Shown here: piece after piece, positions 1 to 5,161 of the stretch | Position numbering within the stretch: position 1 is the first letter of the stretch | Layout: every line of letters begins with the position of its first letter | Assembly: GCA_051004815.1 (NCBI GenBank) | Contig: JBPCJY010000112.1 | Span: 1-5,256 of the forward strand | From: JBBQXY01 sp051004815 | GTDB lineage: Bacteria; Chloroflexota; Ktedonobacteria; Ktedonobacterales; Ktedonobacteraceae | Reading direction: 5' to 3' | Length of the DNA stretch: 5,256 bases | Position numbers and translations under genes: made by a program | The notes under the pieces: generated by a model | Told to the model about the DNA's origin: nothing | What the model saw: the letters and a program-made list of their open reading frames with translations, nothing else | The model's database searches: none

Positions 1-64
1 AAAGGAACCCGGAAATGCGTAGCGGGGAAAAGGGAGGGAAAGGTGTGGTCACCCGAAGGGGAGG

Positions 65-108
65 GGAAAGAGGGGGGTGAAAACATCTGTTTTCGCACCC
101 CTCTTTCC
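65..108. repeat. Strong bulged inverted repeat upstream of the HTH operon
   Basis: The sequence folds into a long stem with a 4-nt loop (ATCT, 85-88). The inner stem pairs GAAAAC (79-84) with GTTTTC (89-94). After a 2-nt bulge on the right (95-96) there is a 5-bp stem (74-78 with 97-101). After a 2-nt bulge on the left (72-73) there is a 7-bp stem (65-71 with 102-108). That makes about 18 base pairs in all. No T-run follows on either strand, so it is not a standard intrinsic terminator. It lies just upstream of the promoter at 132-160. It could close an upstream transcription unit, act as a DNA-level element, or be a dispersed palindrome. The structure is read directly from the sequence; its role is unknown. 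Confidence 0.6.
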
Positions 109-117
109 TCTACCATC

Positions 118-140
118 AAATGTCATATCCATTGACATTT
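118..140. promoter_or_regulatory. Candidate operator: 8-bp inverted repeat over the -35 box
   Basis: AAATGTCA (118-125) and TGACATTT (133-140) are perfect inverted copies separated by 7 bp. The right arm covers the -35 hexamer TTGACA (132-137). A dimeric HTH protein bound here would block RNA polymerase. The first gene transcribed from this promoter encodes an XRE-type HTH protein, so autorepression is the simplest inference. The dyad is certain; binding is inferred. Confidence 0.55.
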
Positions 141-160
141 TGTTGTACCTATGCTATATT
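132..160 (+). promoter_or_regulatory. Sigma-70-type promoter with extended -10
   Basis: TTGACA (132-137) is a perfect -35 box. A 17-nt spacer separates it from TATATT (155-160), a good -10 box, and TG at 152-153 gives an extended -10 (TGCTATATT). Transcription would start near 167, leaving a leader of about 43 nt before the ATG at 210. This position also argues against the upstream in-frame ATG at 120, which would precede the transcript start. Confidence 0.75.
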
Positions 161-174
161 TATTCCAATGAATA
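161..174. promoter_or_regulatory. Small dyad at the presumed transcription start
   Basis: TATTC (161-165) and GAATA (170-174) are perfect inverted repeats with a 4-bp spacer, placed directly after the -10 box and centred on the expected +1. It could be a second operator site. The arms are only 5 bp and AT-rich, so chance occurrence is possible. Confidence 0.3.
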
Positions 175-209
175 GGAAGAATTGTTGCTCTCTTATGGAG
201 GAGGGACGT

Positions 210-476
210 ATGCCTGAGATCACTATCTACAATCGCCTGGCAGTGTTACGTGCCGAGCGTAGCTTATCCCGCCTGGCCCTTGCCAACGCTCTCGCCATCA
301 ATTATCAGACGGTTGGCTACCTGGAACGTGGCGAGTATAATCCCAGCCTCGAATTGGCCTTTCGCATCAGTGCTTTCTTTGGCCTTCCCATCGAGGCCAT
401 CTTTTCTACTAGGCCATTTAAACCGCTCAGTGAGGAAGTCTATGCTCGCGAGGGAAGGAAAATGGCTGATGAATAA
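210..476 (+). CDS. Small XRE-family HTH transcriptional regulator (first of tandem pair)
   Basis: This is an 88-residue protein that is almost entirely one Cro/C1-type helix-turn-helix domain (HTH_3/XRE family, about residues 7-66). The recognition region runs around residues 20-40 (NYQTVGYLERGEYNPS), followed by the PSLELAFRIS segment and an IEAIF ending typical of small YgzD-like regulators. It should bind DNA as a dimer in the cytoplasm. The start at 210 is chosen because GGAGG (197-201) lies 8 nt upstream; the frame is open back to an ATG at 120, but that lies before the promoter. The last 20 residues are charged and show no recognisable domain. The gene overlaps the next one by 8 nt and is about 60% identical to it across the HTH domain by eye. 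Dyads at 118-140 and 161-174 suggest autoregulation. The target genes are not known; the membrane protein downstream is the obvious candidate partner. Confidence 0.88.
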   Translation: MPEITIYNRLAVLRAERSLSRLALANALAINYQTVGYLERGEYNPSLELAFRISAFFGLPIEAIFSTRPFKPLSEEVYAREGRKMADE

Positions 477-807
477 ACTTGACGTTACAGCTATTACATC
501 TGGTGACTATCTTCGCTTACCATTCTGGCACAGTCGCCTGACACTTGGGCCGTTAGTGATTAGCATGTCTCTGCAAAATCGCCATCGTGCTGAGGAATAT
601 CCTGCTCGCGCTCACGTTGGTAATCGCGTCGTAACATTACGTAGAGAGCATGAGCTTACCCGCCAGCAGCTTGCTTCCCTTTTGCATATCAGCTACCAAA
701 CGCTGCAAGCATTAGAAGAGGGGTACTATATGCCAAGCCTTGAACTCGCGTTTCGCATCAGTACGTTTTTCGGTATACCTCTCGAAGCCGTTTTTTCATA
801 CGAATAA
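469..807 (+). CDS. XRE-family HTH transcriptional regulator (second of tandem pair)
   Basis: This is a 112-residue protein with an XRE/Cro-C1 helix-turn-helix domain at about residues 50-110 (SYQTLQALEEGYYMPS, then LELAFRIS and PLEAVFSYE at the C-terminus). It is clearly a paralog of the preceding gene. The start at 469 overlaps the upstream stop (ATGAATAA, 469-476) and has GGAAGGA at 453-459 about 9 nt upstream, which suggests translational coupling. The frame is open further upstream to 250, but that part is the shadow of the first gene. The first 47 residues have no counterpart in the paralog and no visible domain. An internal ATG at 565 would give an 80-residue, HTH-only protein, but it lacks a good ribosome binding site. 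The two proteins may form heterodimers or bind related operators; this is inference. Confidence 0.85.
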   Translation: MNKLDVTAITSGDYLRLPFWHSRLTLGPLVISMSLQNRHRAEEYPARAHVGNRVVTLRREHELTRQQLASLLHISYQTLQALEEGYYMPSLELAFRISTFFGIPLEAVFSYE

Positions 808-811
808 GACA

Positions 812-845
812 CATGCTGTATGAACATGTCTATGTTCGGAGCATG
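812..845 (+). repeat. Hairpin between second HTH gene and membrane-protein gene
   Basis: CATGCT (812-817) pairs with AGCATG (840-845), and GAACAT (822-827) pairs with ATGTTC (832-837) around the loop GTCT. A small internal loop (818-821 opposite 838-839) separates the two 6-bp stems. The structure fills nearly the whole intergenic gap and ends where the Shine-Dalgarno sequence GAGGAG (845-850) of the next gene begins. It could tune translation of the membrane protein, mark mRNA processing, or act as a DNA operator (16-bp palindrome at 822-837). No T-run follows, so it is not a terminator. Confidence 0.55.
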
Positions 846-856
846 AGGAGAATATG

Positions 857-1588
857 ATGAAAAGCTATTCACACATGTCATTGCCTGAGACTAACGAGGA
901 ATCGTTTATACGACCATCCTTGAAGCGGCGTCGTTTGCTTGTACTCGCCCTCTATCTTAGTTTCTTTACCTCTCTGCTGGCTCTCTGGATCACCAGTCCT
1001 ATCGCTAGCGATGTTGGTCAGCTTCTGCCGTACTGGCTCATCCAGGCCATTATAGACAATCGTTTAACGATACTTGCCATTCCCCTTGTTTGTCTCTTCA
1101 CCTGTTCTATCACCCTACGCCACATCACCAGTGATATCATGGGTGGTCCCGAACGCTACCTGGACGAGCGACAGAAGATGATTCGTGACCAGGCTCACCG
1201 CTATGCCTATCGCATAATCAAACTGGCTTGCTTATTTGTGCCGCTGGGCCTTTTTCTGTATAGCATGCCCTGGACCAATCATGCATCTGTCGCCCCGACT
1301 CCACCCAGACAAGCTGCGTTCTGGCTCTTTGACGCAAACGGCCAGTCAGCATCATTTCAAATCATCTCAGCACCTGTAGGCCCACCAACAAGCGTACACA
1401 ACCCTGTTGCTTTCACTATACACCAAATTGCGATAACTATCGTTCACTATCCTCCTGTTACACTCTCTACGCTCTGGCCCACCGACCCACTCAGCACTGC
1501 AATCTCTTATGGCGTACTGCTACTATGCTTTTTCCTGATGGTCACAGTGCTCCCTATCGCCATTGTTGCCTGGAAAGAACGGGGTTAA
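857..1588 (+). CDS. Predicted four-helix integral membrane protein of unknown function
   Basis: This 243-residue protein has four predicted transmembrane helices, at about residues 27-46, 71-88, 121-138 and 215-238. KRRR (23-26) precedes helix 1 and KERG ends the protein, so by the positive-inside rule both ends are cytoplasmic. The loop between helices 2 and 3 (89-120) is cytoplasmic and charged, and carries LDERQKMIRDQA (102-113). This resembles the DERQ-type motif of small membrane proteins that often sit beside XRE regulators (DUF2178-like); that assignment is from memory and tentative. A loop of about 75 residues (139-214), rich in Pro, Ala and Thr, would lie outside. The start at 857 has GAGGAG (845-850) 6 nt upstream; ATG 854 is equally in frame but only 3 nt from it. 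The gene follows the two HTH genes on the same strand and probably shares their transcript. A role as sensor or sequestering partner for the regulators is inference. Confidence 0.8.
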   Translation: MKSYSHMSLPETNEESFIRPSLKRRRLLVLALYLSFFTSLLALWITSPIASDVGQLLPYWLIQAIIDNRLTILAIPLVCLFTCSITLRHITSDIMGGPERYLDERQKMIRDQAHRYAYRIIKLACLFVPLGLFLYSMPWTNHASVAPTPPRQAAFWLFDANGQSASFQIISAPVGPPTSVHNPVAFTIHQIAITIVHYPPVTLSTLWPTDPLSTAISYGVLLLCFFLMVTVLPIAIVAWKERG

Positions 1589-1663
1589 AGTGTAGGGGCT
1601 GCTGTCTACAAACAAATCATATACTCCTCAGCACGTTGGCCGATGCGCTCAACGTCACGGATA

Positions 1664-1672
1664 TGCTATGAT
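1664..1672 (+). promoter_or_regulatory. Possible extended -10 promoter for dapL
   Basis: TGCTATGAT (1664-1672) is an extended -10 element with a five-of-six match to TATAAT, and it shares ATGCTAT with the strong promoter at 132-160. No good -35 box sits 16-18 nt upstream, though extended -10 promoters can do without one. Transcription would start near 1679, about 56 nt before the GTG start. Confidence 0.45.
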
Positions 1673-1693
1673 AGAGGTGAAAAGAGCCTCTAT
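1671..1693. repeat. 7-bp inverted repeat at the dapL leader start
   Basis: ATAGAGG (1671-1677) and CCTCTAT (1687-1693) are perfect inverted copies around a 9-nt loop. The left arm overlaps the end of the candidate -10 box, so the dyad lies across the predicted transcription start. It could be an operator. No T-run follows, which argues against a terminator for the upstream gene. Confidence 0.4.
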
Positions 1694-1734
1694 GGATTGC
1701 TCCTGATTTACAAATAGCCAGAGGAGTATTTTTC

Positions 1735-2898
1735 GTGCAATTGTCTCACTTGATTACCAACTTACCGCCGTATCACTTTGCCGACGCCAAGAAGCGCATA
1801 GCCGACCGTAAAGCAGCCGGTGTCGATGTTATCAGCCTTTCGATGGGTGATCCTGATCTGCCCGCGCCGCAACCGGTGATTGACCGCCTCTGTGCCGCCT
1901 TGCAAGACACGGAAAACACGCGCTACCCTGAATACCGGGGGATGCGACAACTTCACGAGGCCATCGCCGCGTGGTTCGAGCGTCGTTTTGGGGTCTCTCT
2001 GGCACCGGAACGCGACATTCTGCCCTTGCTTGGCTCGAAAGAGGGCCTGGCTTACGTGGGCGCAGCCGTTCTCAATGCTGGTGATATTTCGCTCATTCCC
2101 GACCCCTATTATCCCGTCTATATTACTGGCAGCACAAGCGTTGGAGCACAGCCCTATATGCTGCCATTAAGAGAGCAGCATAGGTATCTTCCCGACCTGG
2201 AGGATATTCCGCAGGATGTGCTGGCAAAATCGCGCCTCCTTTGGCTGAACTATCCCAATAACCCGACGGCAGCGTGCGCTGATCGTAGTTTTTTTGAACA
2301 GGCCGTTGCCTTTGCGCAACGTCACAAGCTGGTCATTATCCACGATATGGCCTATGCCGAAGTCTATTTTGATGATTTTCGTCCGCAGAGCATCCTGCAA
2401 ATTCCAGGCGCAAAAGAGGTCGCCGTTGAACTGCACTCGCTGAGTAAAACGTACAATATGGCCGGCTTCCGCATCGGCATGCTCGTCGGTAATCCCGCCC
2501 TGGTGGATGCCGTAGGGCGTTTGAAAAGCAACATTGATAGCGGCATTTTCCGACCTATCCAGTACGCCGCGATTGGGGCTTTGAACTTACCAGCATCCTG
2601 GTTGGAACAGCGCAACGCCATCTATCGCAAACGCCGTGATTTGCTGGTGGAAGGCTGCAACACCCTCGGCATGCGCACGCAAACCCCTAAAGCTGGTCTG
2701 TATATCTGGGCAGCTATCCCGCCAGGGTTTACGTCGCATGCGTACGCGGACTGGCTCTTTGACAAAACCGGTGTCTTCGTCACGCCCGGTACAAACTTTG
2801 GCGATGCAGGGGAAGGCTATGTCCGTATCTCCATGACCGCCCCCGATGAACGCATTGAGACCGCCATTCAACGTATGAAGGCAGCTATGGAGCGGTAG
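1735..2898 (+). CDS. dapL: LL-diaminopimelate aminotransferase (class I/II, PLP-dependent)
   Basis: This 387-residue, fold-type I aminotransferase is full length for the family. DapL converts tetrahydrodipicolinate plus glutamate to LL-diaminopimelate and 2-oxoglutarate in one step, bypassing the succinylase and acetylase routes to meso-DAP and lysine; it acts in the cytosol. Visible motifs are the N-terminal MGDPD (37-41), GSKEG (100-104) for cofactor phosphate binding, DPYYPVY (123-129), LNYPNNPT (171-178), HDMAY (203-207) with the aspartate that contacts the pyridine nitrogen, SLSKTYNMAGFRIG (235-248) with the Schiff-base lysine K238, and the carboxylate-binding arginine in GYVRIS (R364). 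The GTG start has GAGGAG (1721-1726) 8 nt upstream, and no upstream start is available. It stands apart from other lysine genes here. Related class I aminotransferases acting on other amino acids cannot be excluded from motifs alone, but the overall pattern fits bacterial DapL best. Confidence 0.87.
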   Translation: MQLSHLITNLPPYHFADAKKRIADRKAAGVDVISLSMGDPDLPAPQPVIDRLCAALQDTENTRYPEYRGMRQLHEAIAAWFERRFGVSLAPERDILPLLGSKEGLAYVGAAVLNAGDISLIPDPYYPVYITGSTSVGAQPYMLPLREQHRYLPDLEDIPQDVLAKSRLLWLNYPNNPTAACADRSFFEQAVAFAQRHKLVIIHDMAYAEVYFDDFRPQSILQIPGAKEVAVELHSLSKTYNMAGFRIGMLVGNPALVDAVGRLKSNIDSGIFRPIQYAAIGALNLPASWLEQRNAIYRKRRDLLVEGCNTLGMRTQTPKAGLYIWAAIPPGFTSHAYADWLFDKTGVFVTPGTNFGDAGEGYVRISMTAPDERIETAIQRMKAAMER

Positions 2899-2903
2899 CA
2901 GTT

Positions 2904-2940
2904 CTTGAAGGAGGATGGAGGTGTTCCAAACTCCTCCAAG
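2904..2940 (+). repeat. Hairpin between dapL and the debranching-enzyme gene
   Basis: CTTGAAGGAG (2904-2913) pairs with CTCCTCCAAG (2931-2940) over 10 positions with a single A-C mismatch, around a 17-nt loop. It begins 6 nt after the dapL stop codon. No T-run follows, so it is at best a weak or factor-dependent terminator. It may instead stabilise the 3' end of the dapL mRNA. GGAGG at 2917-2921 can also pair with CCTCC at 2933-2937, giving an alternative fold. Confidence 0.45.
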
Positions 2941-2969
2941 GAATCTGACTTGTTCGTGTAACTAGCACT

Positions 2970-2975
2970 AGGGGG
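2970..2975 (+). promoter_or_regulatory. Ribosome binding site that fixes the debranching-enzyme start
   Basis: AGGGGG lies 9 nt before ATG 2985 but only 3 nt before the in-frame TTG at 2979. The ATG is therefore preferred, shortening the longest possible frame by two residues. No convincing separate promoter is seen in the 86-nt gap after dapL, so the two genes may be cotranscribed. Confidence 0.6.
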
Positions 2976-2984
2976 AATTTGCTC

Positions 2985-5135
2985 ATGGACGTTGAACAAG
3001 CTGCAAATATGTTGGATCGCTCCCCTACAAACGCCTGGAACCTCTATGTAGGTCGCGACATCTGTGCAGATGTGCAGGCAGCACTCAACCATGAATGGCT
3101 GGTAACAAATGGGCTGGGCGGCTACGCCAGTGGCTCCATCGCCGGGGCTACTACACGCAGCTATCATGGTCTGCTGGTAGCTGCCCTCCGCCCACCCGTT
3201 GAACGTACCGTGTTGGTGACAAAAATAGATGAAACCGTTGAATTTCCAGACGGACGCAGTCTGAAACTTGGTGTCAACGAATACCAGGATGGCACCATTG
3301 ACCCACAGGGCTACCAGTATCTCAACACTGTCATTCTTGAAGGCGATATCCCCTGCTTTCGTTATACGCTGGGAAAAATGCTCACCCTGGAGAAACGGGT
3401 CTGGATGGAGTATGGGCAGAATACCACTTATGTGCAGTACAGGTTATATGGAGCTCTCGACGACGAAGGTGAAAAGAGTACGGACACGCTCTCGCTCACC
3501 CTCTCGCCCTACTGCCTCTTTCGAGATCACCACAGCACGACGCAGGGCGCACATGATTGGCATTTTCTTGTAGATAATCAGGGCAACCGCTGTCGTGTGC
3601 GTGCTTCTGATGATGCACTTCCTATTTCGATGATCGCGGGACCGTCAGCAACGTTTACTACGCAAGGGTATTGGTATTGGCATGTGTTGCATCGCCGCGA
3701 CACAGAGCGTGGGTTGCCCGACCATGAAGATGTCTATCGACCAGGTTTTTTCCGTTTAGCAATAGTCCCCGGTATGCGCGTCACCCTGGTACTCAGCGCG
3801 GAAAACGATGCCGAGAGCGAGGTAGCTAAGTTCGGCAGCCAACTGCACGAAGAAAACATTGCCCATGCCCTGACACGCCATTATCGACGCATCAAGCAAC
3901 TGCTGACCAGCACTAATCGCACCGTAGCCAATGTAACGCAACAAGACCCGGTACTGGCGAGGCTGATAGTAGCCGCCGATCAATTCATCGTGGCGCGGCC
4001 AGAGCAGAATACCACTATGGCTATAGGAAGCCAGAGCGTTCACCTGGCCCCTGACAAGAAGACGATTATTGCCGGCTATCCCTGGTTTACCGATTGGGGG
4101 CGCGATAGCATGATCTCTCTGCCAGGATTATTGCTGGATACGGGCCGCTATAGTGAAGCAAAAGGATTGCTCAAGGCTTTCGCCTCCTTTACGCGGGACG
4201 GCCTGATACCGAACCGCTTCCCCGACAGTGGAGAGGCTCCTGAGTACAATACTATTGATGCGACATTATGGATGTTCCACGCCCTCAACGCTTACTTGAC
4301 GGTTACGGGAGATTGGTCGCTGTTGAAAGAACTCTTTCCCACGCTCAGCGACATTATTGCCTGGCATGTACGCGGCACGCAATATGGTATTGGCGTTGAT
4401 GCAAACGATGGCCTACTGCATGGCGGTACACCAGGGGTGCAGCTCACATGGATGGATGCTAAAGTCGGCGATGTGGTTATCACCCCGCGCCACGGCAAAC
4501 CTGTTGAGGTCAATGCCCTCTGGTACTGCGCCCTCACCTATATGGAGCAGTGGGCGGTTCACCTCTCCACCGATGCCACGCAATATAGCCAGCTTCGTAG
4601 CCAGGTACGGCAACACTTCGCCGCCCGTTTCTGGTATAAAGATGGAGAGTACCTCTACGATGTCGTGGATGTAGATAACAAACCCGGACAGAACGACCCA
4701 TCGCTGCGGCCCAACCAGTTATTCGCCGCGTCACTGACACGCGAACTCTTGACCGACACGCAGACGAGCAGCATCTTAGAGCATGTAACGGCGCATTTAC
4801 TGACGCCACTCGGTCTGCGCTCGCTCAGCCCTACCGACTCTGCTTACCACAGCCACTTTAATGGTGGCCCCACAGTGCGCGACGGAGCCTATCACCAGGG
4901 GGCAGTCTGGCAATGGCTCATCGGCCCATATATTGATGTCCACTTGCGCGTACACAATGACCGTGCGGCCATCGCCACACTGCTACAGCCACTGATACAA
5001 CACCTCTGGACTGCTTGCCTCGGCACCATTAGCGAGGTCGCCGAACCAGAATCGCCGTACACACCTGTGGGCTGCTTTGCCCAGGCCTGGAGTGTTGCCG
5101 AGGTGTTGCGCTGCTGGCGGCAAGTTGCTGAGTGA
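2985..5135 (+). CDS. Glycogen debranching enzyme (amylo-alpha-1,6-glucosidase, archaeal/bacterial type)
   Basis: This 716-residue cytosolic protein lacks a signal peptide. It hydrolyses alpha-1,6 branch glucose residues of glycogen limit dextrins, working with phosphorylase. The N-terminal domain (about 35-250, GDE_N_bac type) opens with NGLGGYASGSIAGATTRSYH (42-61), the hallmark of the family. The C-terminal (alpha/alpha)6-barrel domain (about 330-705, GDE_C, GH133-like) shows PWFTDWGRDS (366-375), TWMDA (488-492), TPRHGKPVEVNALWY (500-514), YHQGAVWQWLIGPY (636-649) and AQAWSVAEVLR close to the C-terminus. The acidic residues D370, D374, D491 and E508 lie in these conserved blocks; which ones are catalytic is not settled here. 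It lacks the separate glucanotransferase domain of eukaryotic debranching enzymes. YHQGAVWQWL has Gln where Pro is usual in relatives, by memory. The stop codon lies beside a transposon end, so the last residues may be altered, though the core is complete. Confidence 0.93.
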   Translation: MDVEQAANMLDRSPTNAWNLYVGRDICADVQAALNHEWLVTNGLGGYASGSIAGATTRSYHGLLVAALRPPVERTVLVTKIDETVEFPDGRSLKLGVNEYQDGTIDPQGYQYLNTVILEGDIPCFRYTLGKMLTLEKRVWMEYGQNTTYVQYRLYGALDDEGEKSTDTLSLTLSPYCLFRDHHSTTQGAHDWHFLVDNQGNRCRVRASDDALPISMIAGPSATFTTQGYWYWHVLHRRDTERGLPDHEDVYRPGFFRLAIVPGMRVTLVLSAENDAESEVAKFGSQLHEENIAHALTRHYRRIKQLLTSTNRTVANVTQQDPVLARLIVAADQFIVARPEQNTTMAIGSQSVHLAPDKKTIIAGYPWFTDWGRDSMISLPGLLLDTGRYSEAKGLLKAFASFTRDGLIPNRFPDSGEAPEYNTIDATLWMFHALNAYLTVTGDWSLLKELFPTLSDIIAWHVRGTQYGIGVDANDGLLHGGTPGVQLTWMDAKVGDVVITPRHGKPVEVNALWYCALTYMEQWAVHLSTDATQYSQLRSQVRQHFAARFWYKDGEYLYDVVDVDNKPGQNDPSLRPNQLFAASLTRELLTDTQTSSILEHVTAHLLTPLGLRSLSPTDSAYHSHFNGGPTVRDGAYHQGAVWQWLIGPYIDVHLRVHNDRAAIATLLQPLIQHLWTACLGTISEVAEPESPYTPVGCFAQAWSVAEVLRCWRQVAE

Positions 5136-5139
5136 AGGA

Positions 5140-5161
5140 CCCCATGTCTAAAGACAAGGGG
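5140..5161 (-). repeat. Subterminal hairpin of the transposon right end
   Basis: CCCCATGTCT (5140-5149) pairs with AGACAAGGGG (5152-5161): four G-C pairs, one A-A mismatch, then five pairs, with a 2-nt AA loop. Imperfect hairpins like this are recognised by the TnpA transposase and also form part of the TnpB omega RNA. It contains the tnpB stop codon (5148-5150) and starts 5 nt after the debranching-enzyme stop, so it could also protect the 3' end of that mRNA. No T-run follows. Confidence 0.75.

Larger units (their letters stand above)
1621..1729 (+). promoter_or_regulatory. dapL: Long-range complement to the dapL ribosome binding site
   Basis: ATACTCCTC (1621-1629) is the exact reverse complement of GAGGAGTAT (1721-1729), which contains the dapL Shine-Dalgarno sequence GAGGAG (1721-1726). 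A second, shorter anti-SD, CTCCT (1700-1704), lies closer. In a transcript reading through from upstream, either could hide the ribosome binding site. If transcription starts near 1679, only the short one is present. Complementarity is seen directly; regulation is inferred. Confidence 0.35.

Noticed and set aside
1..135. Open frame from the left edge to TGA at 133-135, possibly the end of an upstream gene.
   Set aside because: It is low-complexity (Lys, Arg and Gly rich), runs through the 65-108 hairpin and into the -35 box, and shows no domain-like sequence.
120..209. N-terminal extension of the first HTH gene to an ATG at 120.
   Set aside because: That start lies upstream of the -35/-10 promoter and has no ribosome binding site; the ATG at 210 has a strong one, and the extra residues look like translated promoter DNA.
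1591..1610. TGTAG/CTACA hairpin after the membrane-protein gene as a terminator.
   Set aside because: Only five Watson-Crick pairs around a 10-nt loop and no T-run; indistinguishable from chance.
1692..1706. Short leader ORF (ATG GAT TGC TCC TGA) before dapL as a possible attenuation peptide.
   Set aside because: It has four codons, no lysine codons and no clear Shine-Dalgarno sequence.
2979..2984. TTG start for the debranching enzyme.
   Set aside because: The AGGGGG ribosome binding site would be only 3 nt away; ATG 2985 has proper spacing.
1762..4809. Minus-strand and alternative-frame open frames inside dapL and the debranching-enzyme gene.
   Set aside because: All lie within well-supported coding regions, lack ribosome binding sites and have no recognisable motifs.
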